From JALYXV01 sp963791545 (lineage in GTDB: Bacteria > Actinomycetota > Acidimicrobiia > Acidimicrobiales > Palsa-688), in assembly GCA_963791545.1 (NCBI GenBank), contig CAWBSR010000009.1, positions 62,001 to 126,000 on the forward strand: DNA of 64,000 nucleotides, given 5' to 3'. Within the stretch, counting starts at the first letter, position 1. Each line of letters opens with the position of its first letter. This document shows positions 35,188-43,660 of this stretch, piece after piece. A program made the position numbers and the translations under genes. A model generated the notes under the pieces. It saw only the letters and a program-made list of their open reading frames with translations. It did no database searches and had not been told where the DNA came from.

Positions 35188-35625
35188 CTCGGCTGCCGTC
35201 GGCGGGTGAAGGCTGGCGGCTCCGGCGGCTCCACAGCGAGCCAATATCCGTCAACGGTGGCTTCACCCGTCGCTGTCCTCGGCGGGTGAAGGCTGGCGGC
35301 TCCACGGCGAGCCAATATCCGTCAACGGTGGCTTCACCCCCTCGGCTGCCGTCGGCGCGTGAAGGCTGGCGGCTCCACAGCGAGCCAATATCCGTCAACG
35401 GTGGCTTCACCCCCTCGGCTGCCGTCGGCGCGTGAAGGCTGGCGGCTCCACGGCGAGCCAATATCCGTCAACGGTGGCTTCACCCCCTCGGCTGCCGTCG
35501 GCGCGTGAAGGCTGGCGGCTCCACAGCGAGCCAATATCCGTCAACGGTGGCTTCGACCCGGCGGCGGGTGAAAGCTGGTGGCTCGAGGGGGAGCCAATAT
35601 CCATCAACGGTGGTGGTCGACCGGG
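35188..35625. repeat. 73-bp tandem repeat array, about six copies
   Basis: A 73-bp unit is repeated head to tail. Copies start near 35188 (with a 9-bp insertion), 35268, 35341, 35414 and 35487, then a diverged last copy reaches about 35625. Each begins near GTGAAGGCTGGCGGCTCC and ends near ACGGTGGCTTCAC, so the ends GTGAAG/CTTCAC are inverted. The core contains CCGTCAACGG, a small palindrome. Because 73 is not a multiple of three, the encoded peptide changes frame from copy to copy, arguing against a protein. No CRISPR-type variable spacers are present. Confidence 0.9.
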
Positions 35626-35806
35626 CTCTCGAGGGAACCGATCCCGAGTAGATCGCCCAGGCCCGCCCCCCGCCGCCGCCGCCCACGGCCCGCCCGGGAG
35701 GTAGAGCCCAACCTGACCCGCATGGGAACCGCCTTTCCTTCGGGCCACCACCACCGGGCATGACGTCTCGGGCCATCCGCCTCCGGGTTCGACCAGACTT
35801 GGCTCC

Positions 35807-36574
35807 ATGTCCGGCTGGATGCAGGGTCGATATCTGGATCGCTTGGGCGTCGACTGGACCGGCCCCGCGGATCTCGAGGGCCTGTGCCGGCTGCACCGGG
35901 CCCATCTGGAACATGTCCCGTTCGAGAATCTCAGCATCCATCTGGGCGAACCGATCGTTCTCGATGAGGTGGAGATAGTCGCCAAAATCGTGGTCCGCCG
36001 CCGGGGCGGGTTCTGTTACGAGCTGAACGGCGGCTTTGCGTGGTTGCTCCGCTCGCTGGGCTACCGGGTCGATTTTCTGGAAGCTGGGGTTTTCAACCCC
36101 GAAGGCCAGCCGGGACGGCACTTTGACCACATGGTGCTCCGGGTCCACCTCGCGGACCCGTGGTTGGCGGATGTTGGCTTCGGTGACAACCACCTGGAAC
36201 CGCTGCCGCTCGCCACCGGCGTCGACCATCTCGATCCCAGTGGCCTGTTCCGTCTGGTGGATACCCCGGCAGGCACCAAGGTGGTGGACCTGTGGCGCCA
36301 CGGAGTCCCCCAGTACCGGCTGTCACTCGAGGCTCAGCCGCTGTCCGCCTTCGAGGAAATGTGTCGCTTCCACCAGACGCCGCCGACCCACTTCACCCAG
36401 AACACCATCTGCTCGCTGGCGACGGCCCGTGGTCGGGTGACCCTGCGGGACCGGACTCTGATCGTGTCCGAGGACGGTGGCCGCCAGGAACGAGAACTTG
36501 AGAGTGACGACGAACTCCGTCGCTGTTACCGAGACAGCTTTGGCCTCGATCTCCACCTGTTGCCACCCGTGTAA
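35807..36574 (+). CDS. nat: Arylamine N-acetyltransferase
   Basis: A 255-residue NAT. Residue order gives the Cys-His-Asp triad: RRRGGFCYELNGGFAWLL (Cys near 71), GRHFDHMVLRV (His near 109) and WLADVGFGDNHLEPL (Asp near 124). It transfers acetyl from acetyl-CoA to arylamines or hydrazines, or in actinobacteria may act in amide formation of natural products. Length is slightly short of the usual 270-280. It sits directly past the 73-bp repeat array. Confidence 0.92.
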   Translation: MSGWMQGRYLDRLGVDWTGPADLEGLCRLHRAHLEHVPFENLSIHLGEPIVLDEVEIVAKIVVRRRGGFCYELNGGFAWLLRSLGYRVDFLEAGVFNPEGQPGRHFDHMVLRVHLADPWLADVGFGDNHLEPLPLATGVDHLDPSGLFRLVDTPAGTKVVDLWRHGVPQYRLSLEAQPLSAFEEMCRFHQTPPTHFTQNTICSLATARGRVTLRDRTLIVSEDGGRQERELESDDELRRCYRDSFGLDLHLLPPV

Positions 36575-36743
36575 CTGGCGATGGCAGCCCGGGGTGCTGG
36601 CCCCCGGCAGGGGGGAAACCCTTGCGCCAAGGCGGTGTTTACGTCGCTCGCCCGTCGACATTCCCCGGCGGACCCGGCTCAGTCGATTTGGTGTCGGCGA
36701 CCTCGCGGATGAGTTCCGCCTACCGGCAGCGGCGCCCCGCGCA

Positions 36744-37259
36744 TCATGGCAGAACCTCCCGAAGCGCCGCGATGCGCTGCACCAGGGCTGGATCCGGTCG
36801 TTCGACCAGGACCTCCTCATGGGCCAGGACGTGCAGTTGGCCGGCCACCGCCGCCAGGAGTTCGCCCGGCTGCAGGATGAACTCGGGCCGCCGGGGCCGC
36901 CCCAGCCGTTCGTGGCCCTGGGTGAAGGTCTCGTAGATGAAGATGCCGCCGGGAGCCACCGCCGCCACTAGCGCCGGGAGTAGCGGTCGGTGGAGATAGT
37001 TGGTGCACACCATGGCCGGGAATTGCCGGCCCGCGAGGGGAAATGGGCGGCCGTCTTCGAGGTCGGCCTCGATCGCCTCCAGTCCGGGGTGGGCCAGCAG
37101 ATCGGCCAAGCCCGTGAGATCGCGGTCAATGGCGACGACCATCCGACCGCGCTCCAGGAAGAATCGGGTGTGGCGGCCCCCGCCGCACGCCACATCGAGG
37201 ATGGGGCCGTCGGGAGGGATCAGTTCGTGGAACCGGAGGACCCACGGCGACGGGGTCAG
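36744..37259 (-). CDS. Class I SAM-dependent methyltransferase, probable CTG start
   Basis: A protein of about 171 residues. Motif I reads LDVACGGGRHTRFFLERG and is followed by VVAIDRDLTGLADL (motif post-I Asp), FPAMVCTNYLHRPLLPAL, and GGIFIYETFTQGHERLG, the layout of small TehB-like methyltransferases. A GTG start at 37193 would cut through motif I. Upstream the frame stays open to a stop with no ATG, GTG or TTG; CTG at 37259 overlaps the MFS stop as CTGA, behind GAGGGAAAG. I propose CTG as start, coupled to the MFS gene. Confidence 0.7.
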   Translation of the reverse strand: MTPSPWVLRFHELIPPDGPILDVACGGGRHTRFFLERGRMVVAIDRDLTGLADLLAHPGLEAIEADLEDGRPFPLAGRQFPAMVCTNYLHRPLLPALVAAVAPGGIFIYETFTQGHERLGRPRRPEFILQPGELLAAVAGQLHVLAHEEVLVERPDPALVQRIAALREVLP

Positions 37260-38920
37260 GTGAGCTTTCCCTCGGTGGCGGGCACTCGTTCGTCGGGTGG
37301 CATCGGGGCGCCGCCGTGGAGGGCGTCGGTGGAGGCTGAGGCCCGATCGCTGTCAACCGCGGCGCCCCGGGTTGGGCGGGGGTCGTCGCTGGCCCGGGCC
37401 GGGAGCCAGACGAACACGCCCACCGCGGCCAGCAGGATGACAAACGCGGCCACCAACGACGCCAGGTGGAACGACACGATGAAACTGTGCCGGGCGATCG
37501 ACCCGATGGCCGGTGCGTAGGGGGCGCCAGCAGGGGTGCGGGCCACTCGTAGGGCGGTGCCGACGTCGGACTTGATGGCGGTGATCACAGCCGCCGGCAG
37601 ATGGTGCGCCACCCCCTCCCTGGCGATGGTCCCCCGGAATTTCGACGCCAGGATCGAGCCGAGCACGGCGACGCCAATGGCGCCCCCGGTCTGGCGCGTG
37701 GTGTCGTTCATGGCCGACCCGACACCCGCCTTCTCTCGGGGCAGTGAGCCCATAATGGAGTCGGTGGCTGGAGCCATGACGTTGCCCATACCGACCGCCA
37801 TCACCATGGAGACCGCGACGATCTCCCACAATGGCGACTGCGCCTCGAGCAGGGTGAAGGCGGCCAAAGCCACGGCGACCACGAGCAGGCCGAAACCGAC
37901 GACCACCTTGTTGCCCAGCCGCTGTACCAGGGAGGACGAACAGGGGGCCGCGACCATCAGCACCGCCGCCTGGGGAATGAGAAGGGCGCCGGCCCGCAAG
38001 GGGCTGTAACCGTGGACCGACTGGAGGTACTGGGTCAGCACGAACAGCGAGCCGAACAGTGAGAAGAAGGTCAGGGAGATGGCCACGCTGGCTGCGGTGA
38101 ACCGGGGGTTCTTGAAGAATCGCATGTCGAGCATGGGGCTCGAGTAGCGGAACTCCCACCACACGAAGGCCGCCAGGACCACGGCGCCCGCCGCCAGGCC
38201 GGCCAGGGTGCTCGTCGACCCCCACCCCTTGATGGGGGCCTCGATTACCGCCCACAGCAGCGAGGCCAGACCGACGATCGACAGGACGGCGCCGACCGGG
38301 TCGAGGCGGGGGGCGCTCGGGTCCCTGGAATCGGGCACGAGGAACCAGCCGCCGATGAGAGCCACCGCGACAATCGGCAGGTTGACGAAGAAGACCGAGC
38401 CCCAATAGAAGTGGCTGAGTAGGAAGCCGCCGGCGACTGGACCGACACCGATACCGAGCCCGGCCACGCCCGCCCAGATCCCGATCGCCCTGCCCCGTTC
38501 CACCGGATCGGTGAACACGTTGGTGATGATGGACAACGTCGACGGCATGATGAACGCCCCGCCGATGCCCATGAAGGCGCGGGTGGCGATGAGCAGGTGG
38601 GTCGACCCCGACAGGGCCGAGGCCAGGGAGCCGAGCCCGAAAACGGTAAGGCCGAGGGCAAGGGTTTTGTACCGCCCGAAGCGGTCGCCGAGGGCGCCCG
38701 CGGTGAGGAGCAGCCCCGCGAACACAAGGGTGTAGACATCCACGATCCATTGCAGTGAGCTGTTGCTGGCGTGCAGCTGGCGGCTCAGCGTCGGCAGGGC
38801 GACGTTCAAGATGGTGTTGTCCAAGCCGATCACCATCAGGCTCAGGCACAGCACCGCGAGGGTCGCCCAGCGGCGGCGGTGCATCAGATCTCGGTCAGTC
38901 ATGATGAGTCGCATCGGCAT
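37256..38920 (-). CDS. DHA2-type MFS drug/H+ antiporter
   Basis: A protein of about 554 residues with 14 hydrophobic segments, typical of the EmrB/QacA branch. Landmarks: LDNTILNVALPTLSRQLH (segment 1), GDRFGRYKTLALG (motif A), GPVAGGFLLSHFYWGSVFFV (motif C), and RQTGGAIGVAVLGSILAS. The C-terminal tail is hydrophilic. It likely exports hydrophobic cations or drugs. Start: ATG 38920 chosen; ATG 38902 also possible. It overlaps the methyltransferase by CTGA. Confidence 0.92.
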   Translation of the reverse strand: MPMRLIMTDRDLMHRRRWATLAVLCLSLMVIGLDNTILNVALPTLSRQLHASNSSLQWIVDVYTLVFAGLLLTAGALGDRFGRYKTLALGLTVFGLGSLASALSGSTHLLIATRAFMGIGGAFIMPSTLSIITNVFTDPVERGRAIGIWAGVAGLGIGVGPVAGGFLLSHFYWGSVFFVNLPIVAVALIGGWFLVPDSRDPSAPRLDPVGAVLSIVGLASLLWAVIEAPIKGWGSTSTLAGLAAGAVVLAAFVWWEFRYSSPMLDMRFFKNPRFTAASVAISLTFFSLFGSLFVLTQYLQSVHGYSPLRAGALLIPQAAVLMVAAPCSSSLVQRLGNKVVVGFGLLVVAVALAAFTLLEAQSPLWEIVAVSMVMAVGMGNVMAPATDSIMGSLPREKAGVGSAMNDTTRQTGGAIGVAVLGSILASKFRGTIAREGVAHHLPAAVITAIKSDVGTALRVARTPAGAPYAPAIGSIARHSFIVSFHLASLVAAFVILLAAVGVFVWLPARASDDPRPTRGAAVDSDRASASTDALHGGAPMPPDERVPATEGKLT

Positions 38921-39216
38921 GCGCGAACCCCGGTCGCCGCCCATGCATTCCGGAACATTGGACCGCCGCGGCCAGATCGTTGTCGTGGGCGGCGGTCCCA
39001 GCCGGGCGGTCCGGTAAGGACCGGGCGATTTCACGAGGGACACCCAGGCTGGCGCCGGCCTCGTGCCCTTATGACGATCCGACACACATCGCCCGTATCC
39101 CGAACCCACAAACCAACCCCCGAAAGGCAGGCCTCGCAACGGGCCTGCGATCGCCCGCCCCCCTCCCTATGGGAACGTATGTTCGCAAACCACCACCACT
39201 CCCCAGTGACCAACCG

Positions 39217-39987
39217 CTAACGGCCGCCCAGCCAACCGAGCAGTGCGTTGAGCAGATTGCGGACGCCAACGTCGGGTGCTGGCAGAACCGCCGGCGCTCC
39301 CGGCAGGCTGACGCCGGGGCAGAGGTAATCGAAGTCGAACTCGGTGGTGTACTGCGTCATCACCACCGGTCCGCCCGAGAACGACCGCTGCGGCGTGCAG
39401 AACGACGGTGCCTGGGCGGCACTGCGGGCGCCGGGAACCCAGTTGGGCACGGACGGGATGCGGGCGCCTCCGGTGATGACGCCCCACTGGAACTTGGTGG
39501 AGTAGATCCCGACCGCCACCCCCCGGGTCCGGAAGAAGGCGATCGAGGCCGCGATCACGGTGGCGTTTACGTTGGGATCGTCCGACCACGCGTTCCCGAT
39601 CTCCACGTCGAGCCACCACAAATGCCCCGGCCCCGCGCTCACATGCGAGGTGGCATAGGCGAAGGCGTCACGGGCGGCGTTGAACCCGTAGTTGTAGGCG
39701 TCGGCGGCCGGTACGCCCGGGTTGGCGGTATTCATATAGAACTGGACTGTTCCCGACCTCGAAGCCCAGCGGTATTCCGGCACCAGGCACGGGTTGGAGG
39801 AGTAGGGGTGGCCGGCGTTGACACCGACGATGCCGAACGCGGCGGGCTGCGACGGATAGGCCCCTCCGCATTGCGGCCAGGAAATGTCGTATCCGACAAG
39901 AGGAGTGCCCGAGGCCAGCCCCGCGGTCGAGGTGGCGACCACAACGCCGACGAAAATCGAGATGGCCAGCTGGCGACCCCAGGACAT
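39217..39987 (-). CDS. Secreted TIM-barrel glycoside-hydrolase-like protein
   Basis: A 256-residue protein with a signal peptide (LAISIFVGVVVATSTAGLAS). The mature part starts PLVGYDISWPQCGGAYPS, followed by FGIVGVNAGHPYSSNPCL and LWWLDVEIGNAWSDDP, and YSTKFQWGVITGGAR. These match secreted GH25-like or DUF1906-type barrels in actinobacteria; DVE would carry the catalytic acid region. Four Cys probably form disulfides. Role in cell wall cutting is plausible but not shown. Confidence 0.75.
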   Translation of the reverse strand: MSWGRQLAISIFVGVVVATSTAGLASGTPLVGYDISWPQCGGAYPSQPAAFGIVGVNAGHPYSSNPCLVPEYRWASRSGTVQFYMNTANPGVPAADAYNYGFNAARDAFAYATSHVSAGPGHLWWLDVEIGNAWSDDPNVNATVIAASIAFFRTRGVAVGIYSTKFQWGVITGGARIPSVPNWVPGARSAAQAPSFCTPQRSFSGGPVVMTQYTTEFDFDYLCPGVSLPGAPAVLPAPDVGVRNLLNALLGWLGGR

Positions 39988-40096
39988 GGCAAAGACGTTA
40001 GCCGTCGCCCGGAGCCATTCCGGCGCACCACCTTTCCGCTCGCATTACCTGGCAGCCCGCCGATTAACAGCCCCCCGGACGAACGCCCTGACCCCG

Positions 40097-40386
40097 TCAA
40101 CGGTCACGCGAATGCGACCGAGCAGAATCCTCGGGAACAATAAACGCCCGTAACCGTTGGCCGCGGTCGGGCACCCCGACCACCCACGTCTCCGCCGCTC
40201 GGAGATGCTCGAGCAGCAGGTCTCGATTTCTGAGGGAAATACATTTTCGCCCCCCGGAAACGATCATGTCGTCCTCCCGCCCGTCGACAAACAACAGGCG
40301 CATTCATTGAAGTGCCCGGTATCACAAGTGGCCCCACGTTGCCGGTCCGCTCGTCCATCTTCCCGCCGGTCAGCGCTCCGTTGCTC
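40097..40386 (-). pseudogene. Relic of an acyl-CoA synthetase C-terminus
   Basis: Pieces of the adenylate-forming C-terminal domain appear in different frames over about 290 bp: GHFNE (one frame), LLFVDGREDDMIVSGG (second), ENVFPSEIE (third), and LLLEHLRAAETWVVGVPD with GQRLRAFIVPED. At least three single-base indels and a small deletion separate them. The N-terminal two thirds are absent. This is a decaying fragment, not a functional gene. Confidence 0.8.
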
Positions 40387-40452
40387 GTCGATGAGCGCCG
40401 GCCCCCGACTCGACGGGCCGCCCCACCCCAGACACGGACGTACGTTGAGTGC

Positions 40453-40498
40453 GCGGCAGCGGCAGCGGCAGCGGCAGCGCCAGCGCCAGCGCCAGGCC
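40453..40498. repeat. GGCAGC/GCCAGC simple repeat
   Basis: About seven hexamers of GGCAGC then GCCAGC lie between the synthetase relic and the ZnuA-like gene. Not within a convincing gene. Confidence 0.8.
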
Positions 40499-40606
40499 GA
40501 GGGCCGGGTCGGGCCGGCAGAGGCCGCAGCCGTCCGCCCGGGCCAGCACGCTCGCCGACCACGCGGCGCGGCCCCACTTGCCCATCGTGGTCACGACGGT
40601 GGGAAA

Positions 40607-41317
40607 ATGGCACTCGTGGCGAATCTGCGGACCCGGATGGGGCCCGTGGTTGCGGTGGTCGTCGCCCTGGCCGCCGGTTGCAGTTCAGGGTCGGTAACGC
40701 CGGTTACGACCCCGTTGCGGGTGGCGGCCCAGCCGTTCGCCCTGGCCGAGGTGGCGCGGCGAGTGGGAGCGAACCGTGTCATCGTCTCCGGTCAGGGGGA
40801 TGTGGTGCTGGGGGCCGGCCACGACACCGATCCGTGGCTCGATCCGGTGGCCATGCAGCGGGTAACGCAGTTGGCCGCCGACACGCTCTCGGGCGCCGAC
40901 CCAGCCGGGCGGGCCTCGTATCAGGGCGCCGCCCGGGTCTACCAGGCCCAGCTGGGAGCGTTGGACATCGACTACCGCAGCAGCCTGGCCGACTGCGCCC
41001 GCCACGACATCGTGACCGCGGACAGGGCCTTCGCCCCCATGGCGGCGCGATACGGGTTCACCGACCACGCCGCAACCGATGCCGGCATCGATGCGGTGGT
41101 GAGGGCCACGGGAATCGTGGTGGTGTTCAGCGAGCCGGATGTGGCGACGGCGCCCGTGCACGCCGTGGCGCAGGCCACCCACGCCAAGGTTGACCGGCTC
41201 GACACCATGACGGTGCTCTCGAGTGAGGAAGTGGCGCGAGGCGCGACCTACCTCTCGCTGATGGCCGACAACCTGGACAAGCTGCGCAGGGCCCTCAGCT
41301 GTACCGGCGGCCCGTAA
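40607..41317 (+). CDS. Compact ZnuA-like metal-binding lipoprotein
   Basis: A 236-residue protein from ATG 40607 with a lipobox (VVVALAAGCSSG). The mature part tracks ZnuA/TroA proteins in order: PFALAEVARRVGANRVIVSG, HDTDPWLDPVAMQRV, then VTADRAFAPMAARYGF (the DHxAFGY-like loop with His/Asp replaced), VVVFSEPDVATAPVHAVAQ, and DTMTVLSSEE with YLSLMADNLDKL. It is short (usual 290-320): the first His-rich segment is missing and the usual His in DHDAF is Ala. It may bind metal weakly or a different ligand. No permease or ATPase gene is adjacent. Confidence 0.72.
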   Translation: MALVANLRTRMGPVVAVVVALAAGCSSGSVTPVTTPLRVAAQPFALAEVARRVGANRVIVSGQGDVVLGAGHDTDPWLDPVAMQRVTQLAADTLSGADPAGRASYQGAARVYQAQLGALDIDYRSSLADCARHDIVTADRAFAPMAARYGFTDHAATDAGIDAVVRATGIVVVFSEPDVATAPVHAVAQATHAKVDRLDTMTVLSSEEVARGATYLSLMADNLDKLRRALSCTGGP

Positions 41318-41351
41318 TGGTCCTTCCGAACACGGGACCTAAGGTGGCTCG

Positions 41352-41816
41352 ATGGCGAGTTGGCGAGAGTTCGAGACAGCCAACCCGGCCTTGGCACTCT
41401 TCGGCGCCGAGCGGCTCGCTGTTCTTCCCGCCTACATCGCCACCGTCCGGGCGGGCGGCGCCCCCCGGGTCCATCCCTGCACCCCGATCGTCGGCGGCGG
41501 TCGCCTGTTCGTGTTCATGGAACCCACATCACCGAAAGGTCGCGACCTGCGAGAACGGGGCTGGTACGCCATCCACAACGGAGTGCCCGACAGCAGCGGA
41601 ACGGGAGGCGAGTTCTTCGTCAGTGGTCGGGCCTCTCTGGTAGAGGACCCGTCGATACGGGCGGGGGCCGCCGAAGCGGCCAGCTACGTGCCGGCTGAGC
41701 GCTACATCCTCTTCGAGCTGGGAGTCGACGAGGCCCGGTGCCACGGGTACGGCGACGTCGCCCTCCCTGAGCCCCGCCGTTGGCCAAATGAGCCGCAGGA
41801 TGGGAAGAAATCGTGA
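41352..41816 (+). CDS. PNPOx-like split-barrel flavin protein
   Basis: A 154-residue protein starting at ATG 41352. VLPAYIATVRAGGAPRVHPC with RLFVFMEPTSPKGRDLRERG and a GEFFVSGRASLVED strand form the split-barrel FMN/F420-binding fold of pyridoxamine phosphate oxidase relatives. It is likely an FMN or F420 oxidoreductase of unknown substrate. It lies 35 bp after the ZnuA-like gene and may be co-transcribed. Confidence 0.75.
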   Translation: MASWREFETANPALALFGAERLAVLPAYIATVRAGGAPRVHPCTPIVGGGRLFVFMEPTSPKGRDLRERGWYAIHNGVPDSSGTGGEFFVSGRASLVEDPSIRAGAAEAASYVPAERYILFELGVDEARCHGYGDVALPEPRRWPNEPQDGKKS

Positions 41817-42010
41817 CAGGCGCCACGACCGCGAGGTGATCGCCACGGTTGTTGGGGGGCGACGCCAGCTCGCCCACCCCCGCCGAAGCGGCCCCGCCCG
41901 AGACGTCCTGATCCCAGGGCGGCCACCCTGGTGTCAGCCGCGGGGCTGGGCGCTACCCCTCGGGCCGTGGTTCATCGGAGCCTGGGGCGCGGCAGGCGTA
42001 CCGGCACCGC

Positions 42011-42307
42011 TCAACCGCCGGCCATGGCACCGACGACAACGAACGGTTCCGCTCCCGTCGCCGCGGCGTCGGGGAGGGGGGAGTCGGGCGGTTGGTGCGA
42101 CAGGTCCTGTTCGCAGGCGAAGAACCGGATCCACGCTCGCCGACGCTGGGTCAGTTGATCACGGATCGTGCCCTGCAGCACCGGATAGCGGGCCTCGAGG
42201 GCGTCAAGGACGGCGCGCTGAGTGGCTATCCCTTCGACATCTAGCTCCACCTCGCCGTGCAGTCCCACGAGGGACTTCAGGTGGGCGGGCAGCACGACTC
42301 GGATCAT
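42011..42307 (-). CDS. MoaD/ThiS-like ubiquitin-fold protein
   Basis: A 98-residue protein: IRVVLPAHLKSLVGLHGEVE at the start, and VAGAM-type C-terminus ending Ala-Gly-Gly. The fold and the terminal Gly-Gly match MoaD/ThiS sulfur carriers, where the tail is adenylated then thiocarboxylated. There is a Pro/Asp/Ala-rich loop at about 73-85 before it. Its ATG overlaps the BNR gene stop as ATGA, so the pair is coupled. No MoeB/ThiF partner is in the window. Confidence 0.75.
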   Translation of the reverse strand: MIRVVLPAHLKSLVGLHGEVELDVEGIATQRAVLDALEARYPVLQGTIRDQLTQRRRAWIRFFACEQDLSHQPPDSPLPDAAATGAEPFVVVGAMAGG

Positions 42308-43422
42308 GGGACGGTCTGGACCTCGATAGAAACGACGGCGGGGAGATCACGGACGATGGGTATCCAGCTGTCTCCGGCGTCGGCGGAGCCGTACACCTGG
42401 CCGCCGGTCGTCCCGAAGTAAATGCCGCAGGGGTCGAGTGAGTCGACGGCCATGGCGTCGCGAAGAACGTCGACGTAGCAGTTGGCCTGGGGCAGTCCCG
42501 CCGTCAGTGGCTCCCACTCATCTCCGCCGGTGCGGCTCCGGTATACCCGCAGCTTGCCGTCGGGCGGATAGTGCTCCGAGTCGCTCTTGATCGGCACGAC
42601 GTAGATCGTGTCCGGTTCGTGAGCGTGGACGTCGATCGCAAATCCGAAATCGCTGGGCAGGTTGCCGCTGATCTCCCGCCACAACTCGCCTGAGTTGTCG
42701 GTCCGCATAACGTCCCAGTGCTTCTGCATGAACAGCACGTTGGGGCGGGACGGGTGCATGGCGATGTGGTGCACGCAATGCCCCACCTCGGCATCGGGGT
42801 CGGGAATGACCCCCTCGGACTTCAGGCCCCAGTTGATGGGACGCCATCTCGTGCCGCCGTCGTCGGTGCGAAAGGCTCCGGCCGCGGAGATGGCGACATA
42901 GATCCGGTTGGGGTCGGTCGGGTCGAGGATGATGCTGTGTAGGCACATTCCGCCGGCGCCCGGCTGCCACGAAGCCCCGGAACCGTGAGTGCGCAGCCCC
43001 GGGAGTTCCTGCCATTGCTGGCCGCCGTCGACGGAGCGGAACAAGGCGGCGTCCTCGACTCCGGCATAGACGGTGTCGGGGTCCGTCAAGGACGGCTCCA
43101 GATGCCAGACCCGCGCGAACTCCCACGGGTGGGGGGTGCCGTCATACCACTGGTGCGTCCCCGCCACGCCGTCGTAGCGGAAGTCCTTACCGACGGGGTC
43201 CCAGGTCTGGCCGCCGTCGTCGGAGCGCTGGATCAGCTGGCCGAACCAGCCGTTCGATTGCGACGCGAAGATGCGGTCGGGATCCGCCGGGGAGCCCTTC
43301 ATGTGGTAGATCTGCCATCCGCCGAAGAAGGGACCGTCGACGCTCCAGTGCTCCCGCGTGGCGTCGGCCCGCAGGATGAATGCCCCTTTGCGTGTCCCGA
43401 CCAGTACCCGCACTCCGCTCAT
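42304..43422 (-). CDS. BNR/Asp-box repeat beta-propeller protein
   Basis: A 372-residue protein from ATG 43422 with GGAGGG upstream. Repeats of the Asp-box type (SDDGGQTWDPVG, RSVDGGQQWQELP, RTDDGGTRWRPIN, YRSRTGGDEWEPL, SADAGDSWIPI) mark five or more propeller blades, as in sialidase-fold and photosystem-stability HCF136 proteins. Catalytic sialidase residues are not evident and there is no signal peptide, so it is probably a cytoplasmic binding propeller. It is coupled to a MoaD-like gene. Confidence 0.8.
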   Translation of the reverse strand: MSGVRVLVGTRKGAFILRADATREHWSVDGPFFGGWQIYHMKGSPADPDRIFASQSNGWFGQLIQRSDDGGQTWDPVGKDFRYDGVAGTHQWYDGTPHPWEFARVWHLEPSLTDPDTVYAGVEDAALFRSVDGGQQWQELPGLRTHGSGASWQPGAGGMCLHSIILDPTDPNRIYVAISAAGAFRTDDGGTRWRPINWGLKSEGVIPDPDAEVGHCVHHIAMHPSRPNVLFMQKHWDVMRTDNSGELWREISGNLPSDFGFAIDVHAHEPDTIYVVPIKSDSEHYPPDGKLRVYRSRTGGDEWEPLTAGLPQANCYVDVLRDAMAVDSLDPCGIYFGTTGGQVYGSADAGDSWIPIVRDLPAVVSIEVQTVP

Positions 43423-43660
43423 CGCTGGCGACCCTCCTCGCTCGGGTGTCCCGCCGATCGCAGACCACCACGGTAGTTGTGACGTAGGAGGAGGCGCGAA
43501 CTCATCGTGGCCGGCTGGCCTCGCCGATTCGTGAAGACGAGATCGCCCGGGCGCTGGCCCAAGACTCGTACCGTTCATCGGAAGTACACTCGGGGTTCAC
43601 CTGAAGTTGTGATTTTTGACGGGTGAAGTCCAAGCCGCCTAGTTGACCTGGGCCCAAACG

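Noticed and set aside
34863..35435. Open frames on both strands through the 73-bp repeat array
   Set aside because: The same peptide recurs in rotating frames because the unit is not a multiple of three; no conserved start or domain.
35188..35625. CRISPR array
   Set aside because: The repeats are contiguous 73-bp units with no variable spacers, and no cas genes are present.
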